Made by a program: the position numbers and the translations under genes. Of a DNA stretch of 64,000 nucleotides, positions 1-8,334 are shown one piece after another; the stretch's first letter is position 1; the number at the start of each line of letters is the position of its first letter. Under the pieces are notes generated by a model, which had not been told where the DNA came from, did no database searches, and saw only the letters and a program-made list of their open reading frames with translations. The stretch lies in assembly GCF_005233515.1 (NCBI RefSeq), contig NZ_QFZZ01000001.1, forward strand, positions 215,320-279,319. The letters run 5' to 3'. Source of the DNA: Pseudomonas sp. CFBP13508 (GTDB lineage: Bacteria; Pseudomonadota; Gammaproteobacteria; Pseudomonadales; Pseudomonadaceae).

Positions 1-347
1 AAAGACCGAAGAGGAAGCAGAATCGCAACCGTAACGTTGATGGCTAATTAGTATTGAAATTATTAAGCGCTATAAATGCATTGCGCAGTCGTCCATTGGC
101 GAAGGTATTAATCAATAAGCGCAGGAAGGACGACAAGCTTTGTATAAGTATTTACGCTTTTTCGTTTCAGCGGATTTTTCGCCTCCACATCACTTCATGC
201 GCTAGCTATCGATCGCCGAAGTGATAGAGAACGGATGTGCACTAGCGTTTACGTGGCACAGAGCGCATCGCGATTTCTTTCAAACTCTCTGAACCGCTCA
301 AGGTCAATCCTTGTAACGGTCACGTCATTCACATCAGAGGTGAAGGA
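1..347. other. left-edge region without a clear complete gene
   Basis: No complete gene is convincing here. Bases 2-34 on the plus strand could be the C-terminal tail of a gene entering from outside (reads KTEEEAESQP then TAA), an acidic ending of plausible type, but ten codons cannot prove it. The stretch from about 35 to 200 is noticeably AT-richer than the rest of the window, as expected of an intergenic region with promoters. Overlapping short frames at 235-500 on both strands are shadows of the 348 gene. Confidence 0.4.
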
Positions 348-572
348 ATGGATAACTACCACATCAACAAAAACCAGCAGCGCTGGGAACTGGTCAAAGA
401 GGGCGCGCAGCGTGCGTCGAAAACGGCTGCGACCAAAGCCGAGATCACCCAAATTGCCAGCGACTATCTGCAGGACAAAACCGCCTCGCTGAAAATTCAT
501 AAAGAAGACGGGACGATCCAGGAAGAACGCACCTTTCCGCGCGCAGCCGACCCGCGAAAAACCAAAGGCTGA
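348..572 (+). CDS. DUF2188-like small protein
   Basis: A 74-residue protein whose core (NYHINKNQQRWELVKEGAQR at residues 3-22, then a helix and a strand-like IHKEDGTIQEERTF) fits the DUF2188 family: small basic proteins of unknown function built around a short antiparallel sheet. A ribosome-binding site (GAAGGA) lies directly before the ATG. The C-terminus is lysine/arginine-rich. It stands alone, followed 49 bp later by another plus-strand gene of different character. No function can be inferred; family assignment is by eye. Confidence 0.75.
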   Translation: MDNYHINKNQQRWELVKEGAQRASKTAATKAEITQIASDYLQDKTASLKIHKEDGTIQEERTFPRAADPRKTKG

Positions 573-621
573 GCAGGCTGTTCTTTTCTGTGTTCATCGT
601 TTCTTCAGAAGGGTCTGATTT

Positions 622-1152
622 ATGGTCATTGCATGTCTGGGATGGGGCTCACTGATCTGGAAACCGGACGGCTTGCCGCTGGCCAGCGAATGGTTTGCCG
701 ACGGGCCGCAGGTACCGATCGACTTCGTTCGCGTCAGTGACACTGGCGAGTTGACTACAGCCATAAGCGCGAACGCGCCGCCGTGCAAAGTGCTGTGGTC
801 GGTCCTCGACGTGACCGATCTCGATCAGGCCCGTGAGCTCCTGCGTATCCGAGAAGGCGTGCCGGAGGGCAGGGAGGATGGCATCGGCAGCTTCACCCTC
901 GGTCCCTCGGCGATGGGCGTGCTTGCTGAATGGGCAATTCCTCGGCAACTCGATGCGGTGATCTGGACGGCGCTGCCCGGCAGATTCAAGAACATTGAAG
1001 GCCTGGTGCCGAATGTCGACGACGCAGTTTCTTATCTGGCCGGGTTGAGCGGCGCGGCGCACGAACAAGCGCGCGACTATATCGAACAGGTGCCGGCGCA
1101 GATCGACACGCCGTATCGCCGTGAAATCATTGCCAGGCTTGGGTGGAAATGA
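622..1152 (+). CDS. hypothetical protein with GGCT-like N-terminus
   Basis: A 176-residue cytosolic protein with no signal peptide. It opens with MVIACLGWGSLIW, resembling the glycine-rich loop (YGSL type) that opens the gamma-glutamylcyclotransferase-like fold, and the rest alternates strands and helices. An AAGGG ribosome site sits 9 bases before the ATG. Its stop overlaps the start region of the next small gene, so the two are probably co-translated. A cyclotransferase activity is only a possibility: the similarity is limited to the N-terminal motif and I could not confirm the catalytic glutamate. Confidence 0.75.
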   Translation: MVIACLGWGSLIWKPDGLPLASEWFADGPQVPIDFVRVSDTGELTTAISANAPPCKVLWSVLDVTDLDQARELLRIREGVPEGREDGIGSFTLGPSAMGVLAEWAIPRQLDAVIWTALPGRFKNIEGLVPNVDDAVSYLAGLSGAAHEQARDYIEQVPAQIDTPYRREIIARLGWK

Positions 1153-1394
1153 TGAGCGCCCGCAGCCAGGCGCAAATTGCCGCGATCTTCGATCAGCTGT
1201 TGGCACTGCGAGAAAGTGTGGACATTCTCCAGCACGTGGAGAGCGCCAGCGTCGAGTCGCTGCGTGGCCATCAGACCGTGGACGCTCCCGAGGCGCTGGA
1301 TCTGGTGTTTCAAAAGCTGCAAGAAGACATCGCCAGCATGGAGGAAACGTTGGCGACGATTGCCGAGGCGACCGGGGACGTGCCGAAGTTGTGA
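1149..1394 (+). CDS. small helical hypothetical protein
   Basis: About 81 residues, almost entirely predicted helix (two amphipathic stretches around IFDQLLALRESVDIL and DLVFQKLQEDIASMEETL), suggesting a coiled-coil or helical hairpin. Possible starts are the GTG at 1143 and the ATGs at 1149 and 1152; I chose 1149, whose ATG overlaps the stop of the preceding gene (stop at 1150-1152), the usual arrangement for translational coupling. The function is unknown; the pairing with the upstream gene is the only clue. Confidence 0.6.
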   Translation: MMSARSQAQIAAIFDQLLALRESVDILQHVESASVESLRGHQTVDAPEALDLVFQKLQEDIASMEETLATIAEATGDVPKL

Positions 1395-1437
1395 GGGTGT
1401 CGCGGGGGTGGCATGCAGAGATGATTTGCCTGGTCTG

Positions 1438-1612
1438 GCGCCTTCGCGAGCAGGCTCGCTCCCACAATTGATTCGTGAATCGATTGATTTCCGGGGTCTG
1501 ACGCAAATCCCTGTGGGAGCGAGCCTGCTCGCGAAAGCGCTGGATCTGGCACTTACTCTGTTGGATGTGCCGACGTTATCGCGAGCAGGCTCGCTCCTAC
1601 AACGGGGCTGGA
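1438..1612. repeat. cluster of three REP elements
   Basis: Three copies of the Pseudomonas REP palindrome lie in the gap between the small helical gene and the LysR gene: CGCGAGCAGGCTCGCTCCCA near 1446, the reverse-oriented GGGAGCGAGCCTGCTCGCGA near 1514, and a third copy in the first orientation near 1579. The inverted pair forms a BIME-like structure that could fold in RNA and may end transcription between the two convergent genes. Confidence 0.9.
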
Positions 1613-2505
1613 TCTCTCACCACGCGCAACGCATCCACCACCAGTGAAAACGCCGGCGACGGTTGACGGCGACTGGGGTAGTAGAGGTGGAAGCCGCCGA
1701 ATGGTTCGCACCAGTCTTCCAGCACTCTGACCAAACGCCCTTCGGCCAGATGCGCACCGAACTCGTCTTCAGGCAGGTAGGCAATTCCCAATCCGTTCAC
1801 GGCCGCGTCGGTGATGTGCACGGTGGAGTTGAACACCAGTTGGCCGTCGACCCGCACTTTCAGCTTTTTGCCCTGACGCTCGAATTCCCAGGCATCGACA
1901 CCGTCGTAGGTCGGAAATCGAATGTCGATGCAGCGGTGCGCCGCCAGATCGCGCGGATGTTGCGGGGCGGGATGCCGGGCAAAGTAGTCGGGCGAGGCGA
2001 CGACGGCCATGCGCAGCGGCGGGCCGATCGGTACGGCGATCATGTCTTGGGCGACGGTATCGCTGAAACGCACGCCGGCATCGAAGCGGTCGGCAACGAT
2101 GTCGCGGAAACCGTAGTTGATATCGAACTCGAGCTTGATGTCCGGGTATTGCAGCAATAGTGGCGTCAGCTTGGGCAGCAGAGTGGTCTTGATGATGTTG
2201 TCGCCGCAGGTGATGCGCACCGTACCGGCAGGCTTGTCGCGCAACTCGGTCAGCGCGTCCAGCTCGGCTTCGATCTCATCGAAACGATGGCCCACGGTGT
2301 GCAGCAAGCGATCGCCGGCCGCCGTCAGTGACACGCTGCGTGTGGTGCGGGTCAGCAGGCGAATTTTCAGACGCGCTTCCAGCGCCGAGACTACCTGGCT
2401 CACCGCCGATTGCGTCACGCCCAGTTGCACCGCCGCACGGGTGAAACTGCCGGTGCGGGCCACGGTGACGAAGGCGAGCAGGTCATTGAAGTTGGGTTTA
2501 GCCAT
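1597..2505 (-). CDS. LysR-family transcriptional regulator
   Basis: A 302-residue LysR regulator. The N-terminal helix-turn-helix (residues about 4-62: FNDLLAFVTVARTGSFTRAA, then QSAVSQVVSALEARL) is textbook, followed by the periplasmic-binding-like effector domain typical of the CrgA/DsdC-like branch (the C-terminal ASPDYFARHPAPQHPRDL stretch). The ATG is at 2503-2505. It is divergent from the hydrolase gene at 2640, and the intergenic region carries an inverted repeat, so regulation of the 2640-4904 trio plus itself is the natural inference. The 3' end overlaps a REP element. Confidence 0.93.
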   Translation of the reverse strand: MAKPNFNDLLAFVTVARTGSFTRAAVQLGVTQSAVSQVVSALEARLKIRLLTRTTRSVSLTAAGDRLLHTVGHRFDEIEAELDALTELRDKPAGTVRITCGDNIIKTTLLPKLTPLLLQYPDIKLEFDINYGFRDIVADRFDAGVRFSDTVAQDMIAVPIGPPLRMAVVASPDYFARHPAPQHPRDLAAHRCIDIRFPTYDGVDAWEFERQGKKLKVRVDGQLVFNSTVHITDAAVNGLGIAYLPEDEFGAHLAEGRLVRVLEDWCEPFGGFHLYYPSRRQPSPAFSLVVDALRVVRDPAPL

Positions 2506-2524
2506 GGCGTGACGCTCGGGTTTA

Positions 2525-2572
2525 TTGATTAGCAGTGTTTATAACCGCATTAAGCACTCATTAGCTAATCAA
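2525..2572. promoter_or_regulatory. candidate LysR operator between divergent genes
   Basis: A nine-base inverted repeat, TTGATTAGC at 2525-2533 and GCTAATCAA at 2564-2572, lies between the LysR start (2505) and the divergent hydrolase start (2640). The T-N-A dyad character, the spacing and the divergent arrangement fit a LysR activation/repression region. This is inference from symmetry only. Confidence 0.45.
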
Positions 2573-2639
2573 AGCCTTGCGCCTGCGCAACAATACCTCC
2601 ATCCCGGCCTCGCCTGGTTTCTCGATCAAGGACGCCCCC

Positions 2640-3668
2640 ATGAAACGACTGTTCATACTGCTCGGGTTTCTCCTGAGTTCATTTACTGCATTCGGAGCTG
2701 ACATGTCCCACGGTGCCGACAATTTCTTCAAGAGCGACAAGGTGACCGTGCAGAAGGTCAGCTTCAAAAACCAATATCAACTCACCGTGGTCGGCAACCT
2801 GTTTGTGCCCAAAGGACGCGACCCGGCAGCGCGCAGCGCGGCGATTATCGTTGGCCATCCGATGGGCGCGGTAAAGGAGCAGAGCGCCAATCTGTATGCG
2901 CAGAAACTGGCGGAGCAGGGCTTTGTCACCCTGTCGCTGGATTTGTCGTTCTGGGGCGAAAGCGAGGGCGCGCCGCGCAACGCGGTGTTGCCGGACATGT
3001 ATGCCGAAGACTTCAGCGCGGCCGTCGATTACCTCGGCACACGGCCATTCATCGACCGCGAGCGCATCGGCGTGTTGGGCATCTGCGGTAGCGGCAGCTT
3101 CGTGATCAGCGCGGCGAAAATCGACCCACGCATGAAAGCCATCGCCACCGTCAGCATGTACGACATGGGCGCGGCCAACCGTGATGGCCTCAAGCACTCG
3201 CAAAGCCTTGCGCAGCGCAAGCAGATCATTGCGCAAGCGGCCGAGCAGCGTTACGCCGAGTTCACTGGCGGCAAGGTCGCATACACCGGCGGCACGGTGC
3301 TGGAACTGAAGGCCGACACCCATCCGATCCAGCGTGAATTCTTCGATTTCTACCGCACCCCGCGCGGCGAATTCACCCCGGCCAGCTCGACGCCGCAACA
3401 GACCACGCGTCCAACGCTGAGCAGCAACACCAAGTTCATGAACTTCTATCCATTCGTCGATATCGAGAGCATCTCGCCGCGCCCAATGTTGTTTATTGCC
3501 GGTGCAGACGCGCACTCCCGTGAGTTCAGCGAAGAGGCGTTCCGGTTGGCGGGGCAGCCGAAAGAACTGGTGATCGTGCCGAATGCCGGCCATGTCGATC
3601 TGTACGACCGGGTCGAGCTGATTCCTTTTGCCAAGCTGACGCAGTTCTTCAAGAGCAACCTGAAGTAA
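2640..3668 (+). CDS. secreted dienelactone-hydrolase-like alpha/beta hydrolase
   Basis: A 342-residue alpha/beta hydrolase with a cleavable signal peptide (MKRLFILLGFLLSSFTAFGA). The nucleophile elbow reads GICGSG with cysteine 149 where most relatives have serine, as in dienelactone hydrolases. A candidate acid lies in FIAGADAHSREF and the histidine in PNAGHVDLYD, giving a Cys-Asp-His triad. The frame is open further upstream, but the ATG at 2640 starts exactly at the signal peptide. It is the first gene of a likely operon with the cyclophilin-like and carboxymuconolactone-decarboxylase-like genes, divergent from the LysR regulator. The substrate is unknown; the periplasm is the probable location. 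Confidence 0.88.
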   Translation: MKRLFILLGFLLSSFTAFGADMSHGADNFFKSDKVTVQKVSFKNQYQLTVVGNLFVPKGRDPAARSAAIIVGHPMGAVKEQSANLYAQKLAEQGFVTLSLDLSFWGESEGAPRNAVLPDMYAEDFSAAVDYLGTRPFIDRERIGVLGICGSGSFVISAAKIDPRMKAIATVSMYDMGAANRDGLKHSQSLAQRKQIIAQAAEQRYAEFTGGKVAYTGGTVLELKADTHPIQREFFDFYRTPRGEFTPASSTPQQTTRPTLSSNTKFMNFYPFVDIESISPRPMLFIAGADAHSREFSEEAFRLAGQPKELVIVPNAGHVDLYDRVELIPFAKLTQFFKSNLK

Positions 3669-3692
3669 CTTTCAACGCGACGGAGCAAAGCG

Positions 3693-4130
3693 ATGCGGAC
3701 TTTTGCCAACGGCTGGAAGGGATTCGTACTGATGGCATGGCTGCCCGTTGCTCTGTCTGCACCGACCGCTATGGAGGCCAGCACGATGTGGATGACCGTC
3801 GGGGAACAGCGTTTTGCCATTGCTCTTGAGGACAACCCGAGCACTCGGCAATTGCTCACGCGATTGCCGCTGAGCCTGGACATGGCTGACCTGCATGGCA
3901 ATGAAAAATACGCCACCGTGCAGCCGCCATTGCCCACCCAGCCCTACCGGCCGGGCACGATCCACAACGGCGATTTCCTTTTGTATGGCGACGATACGTT
4001 GGTGGTCTTCTATAAAACCTTCGATTCGTCCTACCGCTATTCGCGTCTTGGCCGCATCGAACGCCCGCAGGACTTGGCCGAAGTCTTGGGGCGCGGCGAT
4101 GTGCGGGTGACGTTCACTCTGCATGAGTGA
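3693..4130 (+). CDS. cyclophilin-like fold protein, exported
   Basis: A 145-residue protein with a probable signal sequence (VLMAWLPVALSAPTAMEAST) followed by a domain matching the bacterial cyclophilin-like family. Supporting motifs are MWMTVGEQRFAIALEDNPST, then LPLSLDMADLHGNEKY, then HNGDFLLYGDDTLVVFYKTF. These domains keep the cyclophilin barrel, but I cannot see evidence for prolyl-isomerase catalysis. It lies 24 bp after the hydrolase and 12 bp before the next gene, clearly one operon. Members of this family commonly sit beside carboxymuconolactone-decarboxylase-like genes, as here. Confidence 0.82.
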   Translation: MRTFANGWKGFVLMAWLPVALSAPTAMEASTMWMTVGEQRFAIALEDNPSTRQLLTRLPLSLDMADLHGNEKYATVQPPLPTQPYRPGTIHNGDFLLYGDDTLVVFYKTFDSSYRYSRLGRIERPQDLAEVLGRGDVRVTFTLHE

Positions 4131-4142
4131 GGAGAGTCATTG

Positions 4143-4904
4143 ATGAACCAGAAATCGTTAAATCAAGGGCGTCTTTTGCGCATTGTGGCCCTCGGCTGCG
4201 CGGTCCTTGCCAGTTCAGCCTGCGTGAATCCCCTCTGCGCCAATCCTTCCCGATCACCGGAGAAACCGATCATGAAAGAACAGCCTCTGACGCTTAGACA
4301 ACTGGCGATCGCCCCGATTGCCGCCAACGCTGCCATCGGCGACATGCCGCGTTTGCACGACGCACTCAATCGTGGTCTCGATGCCGGGCTGAGCATCAGC
4401 GAAACCAGGGAAGTTCTGGTGCAGCTGTACGCCTACGCCGGGTTCCCGCGCAGCCTTAACGCCTTGTCATTGCTGATGAAGGTTTTGCAGGAACGCGCCG
4501 CGCGGGGCATCGAAGACGTGCCGGGACGCGAGCCGGGTCCGGTTCCGTCGGGATATGCGCTCACCGAACTCGGCACCGACAATCAGACCCGCCTGGTCGG
4601 CGCGCCAGTGTCCGGCCCACTGTTCGAATTCGCCCCGGCGATCGATCAGTTTCTGAAAGTGCATCTGTTCGGCGACATCTTTGCCCGCGACAATCTGACA
4701 TGGACGGATCGGGAACTGGCGACTGTCGGCGCGCTGGCGGCAATGGCTGGGGTCGAGTCGCAACTGGAGTCGCATTTGAAGATCAGTCTGAATGTGGGAC
4801 TGACGGTTGAGCAGTTGCGGCAAGTGGCGCGGGAATTGGAGGCGCGTGGGGATTTGCAGGCTGCTGAGCGGGTGGGCGCGGGGCTGGGGAAATTGGGGGG
4901 CTGA
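4143..4904 (+). CDS. exported carboxymuconolactone decarboxylase family protein
   Basis: About 253 residues: an N-terminal hydrophobic export signal ending near SSAC, possibly an atypical lipobox, then two carboxymuconolactone-decarboxylase-like (CMD) helical repeats. The first reads NAAIGDMPRLHDALNRGLDA, the second RELATVGALAAMAGVESQLE followed by SHLKISLNVGLT. The redox CxxC of AhpD is absent, so peroxidase activity is unlikely. I chose the ATG at 4143 over the TTG at 4140. It is the third gene of the LysR-linked operon. Whether it is an enzyme or a binding protein is undecided. Confidence 0.87.
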   Translation: MNQKSLNQGRLLRIVALGCAVLASSACVNPLCANPSRSPEKPIMKEQPLTLRQLAIAPIAANAAIGDMPRLHDALNRGLDAGLSISETREVLVQLYAYAGFPRSLNALSLLMKVLQERAARGIEDVPGREPGPVPSGYALTELGTDNQTRLVGAPVSGPLFEFAPAIDQFLKVHLFGDIFARDNLTWTDRELATVGALAAMAGVESQLESHLKISLNVGLTVEQLRQVARELEARGDLQAAERVGAGLGKLGG

Positions 4905-4927
4905 AGTCGACGGGGATACCAGTACCA

Positions 4928-5686
4928 TTATTTCTCACCAATGACTGAACCTGGTTGCTGCATCTCCAAGAACGCCGCCTTATTTTCACGAAGCGGCGGC
5001 TTGGGGCATGTTGAGCGCAAACCGTCTATGTGCTCCATCAAGCTATCGGGAATGCTCTGCCACATCGGATCGAGAATGAAGTCCACACCTTCTCGCCTTG
5101 CCATTTTTGCCGCTGGAACAAAGTCTGCGTCGCCTGCTATCAACACTATCTGATCGACCTGCTGTTTAAAGGACAGCGACGCGACATCAATGCCGATCCG
5201 CATATCGACACCTTTTTGACGGGTCTCAATACTGACGTCATTTTCCATAAGGTCAGTCATCTGGATTTTGCCTTTCAACAGCTCAGCGATTTTTGCGGGT
5301 TTGATGGTCCATCTGACATCCTTCGACAAATGTCCAAGTCGTAACGCCAGCTTACGTTTACTTCGCAGTCTGGAGTGCAGCTCTTTGCGAAATGCCGCCT
5401 CCCTGGACCTGGAAAAATCCACAGCTTTTTTGCTTATTGGGTTGTGCTGTTTGGTGTCCAGTGGGGGGCAGTCATAAAAGAAGATACGGTAAAGCTCTTT
5501 CCTGGCTCGTTGTCGTAGCTCTCGAATGGCGCCCGTTGGACGGGTCAAGGTTTTATTGAGGAGGTGGGCGGTTGCCCATCGATGGACCAGATCGGCCGCG
5601 CGTTCAGCGTTGAAGGCGTTTTGAGGTTCGATTCGTCGAAAGCGTTTGATGAAAAAGGCGCCATCGACTAACACCGCAGTGGGCAT
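4928..5686 (-). CDS. NYN-domain (DUF88/LabA-like) protein
   Basis: A 252-residue protein opening with TAVLVDGAFFIKRF, the first acidic motif of NYN/PIN-like nucleases. Next come lysine/arginine-rich helices, then VDMRIGIDVASLSFKQQVDQ and VLIAGDADFVPAAKMARREG, which supply the conserved D...D..SLA and GD.DF motifs of the active site, so it is a candidate metal-dependent RNase. Base composition is lower in GC than its neighbours, hinting at acquisition. The ATG at 5684-5686 lies 12 bases downstream of the T-run of a terminator-like hairpin, with AGG as ribosome site right after the T-run. No obvious partner gene is visible. Confidence 0.85.
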   Translation of the reverse strand: MPTAVLVDGAFFIKRFRRIEPQNAFNAERAADLVHRWATAHLLNKTLTRPTGAIRELRQRARKELYRIFFYDCPPLDTKQHNPISKKAVDFSRSREAAFRKELHSRLRSKRKLALRLGHLSKDVRWTIKPAKIAELLKGKIQMTDLMENDVSIETRQKGVDMRIGIDVASLSFKQQVDQIVLIAGDADFVPAAKMARREGVDFILDPMWQSIPDSLMEHIDGLRSTCPKPPLRENKAAFLEMQQPGSVIGEK

Positions 5687-5697
5687 GTTTTTTACCT

Positions 5698-5758
5698 AAA
5701 AAAACGCCCAAGGGTTTGGCACGTTCTGGATGATTAGAACGGCGTACTGCCTTGGGCG
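5698..5758 (-). terminator. terminator-like hairpin in the leader of the NYN gene
   Basis: On the minus strand CGCCCAAGG (5758-5750) pairs with CCTTGGGCG (5713-5705). Inside it is a second perfect stem, CGTTCT (5741-5736) with AGAACG (5727-5722). The outer stem runs directly into seven T (5704-5698). This is a well-formed intrinsic terminator, yet it sits only 12 bases before the NYN start codon in the same direction, so it looks like an attenuator or the end of a separate leader RNA. Confidence 0.75.
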
Positions 5759-6047
5759 GGATGGGAGCAGATTAGGTAGGAGTGACGGATACGTCAACAA
5801 CACCTTTTTCGTCTGACCTGTTTGCACAAAGTCGAATGTGCCCAGCGCTTTCAACTCTCAGGTGGCGACGGGGAAACGATAAATTGCGGAGGGTAAGCGG
5901 GCAAGACAGCGACTTCCGTAAGATTTGTAGGCAAAAGCGCTGTGTCTCGTAGGCTCGGTTATCCGTGAGCGGGCGAGCGCGGTGTTGGGCAGAAATCCGG
6001 GGGGGGGGCACATAATGAGAGCGGCTCTGTTACGGCGATTCTCGTCT
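5759..6047. other. intergenic region, possible leader RNA
   Basis: About 290 bases between the NYN leader hairpin and the end of the AraC gene with no credible coding frame. It would contain the NYN promoter (minus strand) and any leader RNA ending at the hairpin. A run of about ten G lies at 5999-6008. Confidence 0.4.
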
Positions 6048-7043
6048 TCAGCGCTGGCGCCGACTCGCTCCCGGTGAGTTTCCTGTTATCCGCTTGAACG
6101 CACGACTGAACGCCGCTTGGGAGGTGTAGCCCAAGCGCTGCGCCACTTCTTCGATTGGCAGTCTTTCCAGCGTCAGCCACTGACTGGCCAGGCGCATGCG
6201 CAGTTCGGTGGCGTAGCGCAGCGGCGGGGTGCCGAGGGTGGTCTGGAAGCGTTCGGCGAAGACCGAGCGTGAGGTGTTGCACAGCGTTGCGAGTTCGGCG
6301 ACGCTCCAGTCGCGCCCCGGTTGTTGGTGCAGGGCCAGCAAGGCCTGCGCCAGGCGAGGGTCGCGCAGGGCGGCGACGAGACCGGAGGCATTGCCGCAAG
6401 CGCATTCGACCCAGCCGCGAACAATCATTGCCGCCACTACGTCGGCAAGGCGCGCGAGAATGCCGGCGAAGCCAATGCGCGCTGCGCTGACTTCGCGTTC
6501 CATGGTCGCAAGGATTGGCATAAGTCCCGGATAACGCTGGCCGCCGGCGTCGATCAGCATAAGACCCGGCATCAGCCGACCGAGGCCTTGCAGGCTGCCG
6601 AGTTCGAACTCCATACAGCCACTAAAGAGTAGGGCGCTATCGGGCGAATCGGCGCTTTGCCCGACCTGCACCGCGCAGACCGTGTCGCCGAGCGGTGCGG
6701 CGACGGCGCTGTCAATGTCCTGCACCTCGGCGCCCGGGTGTGACAGCAACTGGTGCGCGGCACCATGAGCAATGAATACCGCATTGCCTGCTGACAACTC
6801 GTACAGGCTGCCGTCCTCCAGTCGCAATACCGTCGATCCAGCGGCGACGAAGTGGAAATACGCATGGCCGGGCTTGTCGCTGAAACCCAGACCATACGGC
6901 GGACCAGCGTGGATCCGCCGATATTGCACGCCACGCAGACGCATGCTGCGCAGCAATTCAGTGATCAGGTCTGATGACAGTGCAAAGGGATCGGTGCTGC
7001 TCATGTTCGGGGTTTCGATCAAAAGTTCAAGACTGCGCATCAT
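6048..7043 (-). CDS. AraC-family transcriptional regulator (cupin_6 type)
   Basis: A 331-residue regulator: an N-terminal cupin-like sensor domain (LRLEDGSLYELSAGNAVFIA), then two helix-turn-helix motifs in the last 100 residues (DWSVAELATLCNTSRSVFAE and IEEVAQRLGYTSQAAFSRAF), ending in the typical ITGNSPGASRRQR. It is divergent from the MFS transporter at 7103 and most likely controls it. The start is uncertain: 7043 has a weak GGA upstream; an internal ATG at 7004 (MSSTDPFALS) would give 318 residues and begins nearer the conserved region. Confidence 0.92.
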   Translation of the reverse strand: MMRSLELLIETPNMSSTDPFALSSDLITELLRSMRLRGVQYRRIHAGPPYGLGFSDKPGHAYFHFVAAGSTVLRLEDGSLYELSAGNAVFIAHGAAHQLLSHPGAEVQDIDSAVAAPLGDTVCAVQVGQSADSPDSALLFSGCMEFELGSLQGLGRLMPGLMLIDAGGQRYPGLMPILATMEREVSAARIGFAGILARLADVVAAMIVRGWVECACGNASGLVAALRDPRLAQALLALHQQPGRDWSVAELATLCNTSRSVFAERFQTTLGTPPLRYATELRMRLASQWLTLERLPIEEVAQRLGYTSQAAFSRAFKRITGNSPGASRRQR

Positions 7044-7102
7044 AGATCATCCGGGTTGTCGCCAATAGACTGCCCTCTCGAAATGTCCGAGGGGGTCTTG
7101 AA

Positions 7103-8329
7103 ATGAATGAACGTGTAGGTGATGGGCGAACTGAAGGGGGGCCGCTGGTGCCTGCTTGGATGGCGGTGTTTTCGCTGGCGATGGGCGTGTTTGGTCTGCT
7201 CACGGCGGAATATCTGCCGGCCAGCCTGCTGACGCCGATGGCGCTCGATCTCGGCGTCAGCGAAGCGCTGGCCGGGCAAGCGGTGACGGTGACTGCGGTG
7301 GTGGCGCTGTTTGCCGGATTGCTCGTACCTGGATTGACGCGCAGTCTTGATCGGCGCCTGGTCTTGCTCGGTTTCTCGGTACTGATGATCGCGTCGAATC
7401 TGCTGGTGGCGTTGTCGTCCAGCCTCGCGGTGTTGCTGATCATGCGCATTCTTTTGGGCATAGCTCTGGGCGGATTCTGGAGCATGGCGGCGGCCGTGGC
7501 GATGCGCCTGGTGCCGGCGGCGCTGCTGCCACGGGCGCTGTCGATTATCTTCAGCGGGATCGCCGTGGGGACCGTGGTCGCGGTGCCATTGGGCAGTTAT
7601 CTCGGCGGTCAGTTTGGCTGGCGCAGTGCGTTTTTCGCAGCTGCGGCGGTTGGCGTGGTGACGCTGGTCTTTCAAATGTTCACGCTACCGAGTCTGGCGC
7701 CGCATCGTCCGTCACGCCTGCGCACGGTGCTCGAGGTGTTGCTGCGACCGGGCATTGCCATCGGCATGTTCGGCTGCGTATTGGTGCACACCGGCCACTT
7801 CGCGTTATTCACCTACATCAGGCCATTTCTGGAAAGCACCACCGGCGTCGGCCCGCAGACGCTAGCACTGATGCTCCTTGGTTTCGGCGTGGCGAACTTT
7901 GGCGGCACGCTGTTAGCCGGCTGGCTGTTGCAGCGCAATCCAAGGACAACGTTGGTGCTGATGCCGGTGTTGGTGGGCGTTGCTGCTCTGGCGTTGGTCG
8001 GGTTACCGGCCTCGGTCACCGGGCAGGCGTTGCTCTTGGCGCTGTGGGGGATGGCTTTCGGTGGTGTGCCGGTCGCATGGTCGAACTGGGTAGCGCGCTC
8101 GATACCCGATCAGGCCGAAAGCGCGGGCGGCATGGTTGTGGCGTCCGTGCAGTCGGCAATTGCCGCAGGCGCCGCCGCTGGCGGTTCGGTGTTCAGTTTC
8201 AGCGGTATCAATGGCGTGTTTGTAGCGGCTGGAATTCTGATGTTGCTGGCCGCGCTGCTGATTGCACTGAAGGTCAATGTCGATGTGCCGGAGCCGGGTT
8301 CGGCGCCGGTGGCACCGGTGCATTTGTGA
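7103..8329 (+). CDS. MFS efflux transporter (AraJ/NepI-like)
   Basis: A 408-residue, 12-helix major facilitator of the drug:H+ antiporter-1 type. Residues about 15-40 form the first helix with the LLTAEYLPASLLTPM motif of sugar/arabinose efflux permeases. RSLDRRLVLLGFSVL fits the loop 2-3 motif and RILLGIALGGFWSMAAAVAMRL motif in helix 4-5. It acts at the inner membrane, exporting small hydrophilic molecules or drugs; the substrate cannot be told. It is divergent from the AraC gene with about 60 bases between starts, a shared promoter region. Confidence 0.9.
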   Translation: MNERVGDGRTEGGPLVPAWMAVFSLAMGVFGLLTAEYLPASLLTPMALDLGVSEALAGQAVTVTAVVALFAGLLVPGLTRSLDRRLVLLGFSVLMIASNLLVALSSSLAVLLIMRILLGIALGGFWSMAAAVAMRLVPAALLPRALSIIFSGIAVGTVVAVPLGSYLGGQFGWRSAFFAAAAVGVVTLVFQMFTLPSLAPHRPSRLRTVLEVLLRPGIAIGMFGCVLVHTGHFALFTYIRPFLESTTGVGPQTLALMLLGFGVANFGGTLLAGWLLQRNPRTTLVLMPVLVGVAALALVGLPASVTGQALLLALWGMAFGGVPVAWSNWVARSIPDQAESAGGMVVASVQSAIAAGAAAGGSVFSFSGINGVFVAAGILMLLAALLIALKVNVDVPEPGSAPVAPVHL

Positions 8330-8334
8330 TTTGA

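Noticed and set aside
649..1506. 285-codon minus-strand frame
   Set aside because: Antisense to the 622 and 1149 genes and extending into REP sequence; arginine-rich shadow.
5999..6008. Run of about ten G as a phase-variable tract
   Set aside because: It lies between genes, downstream of the AraC stop, not in a promoter or coding start I can identify; sequencing error is also possible.
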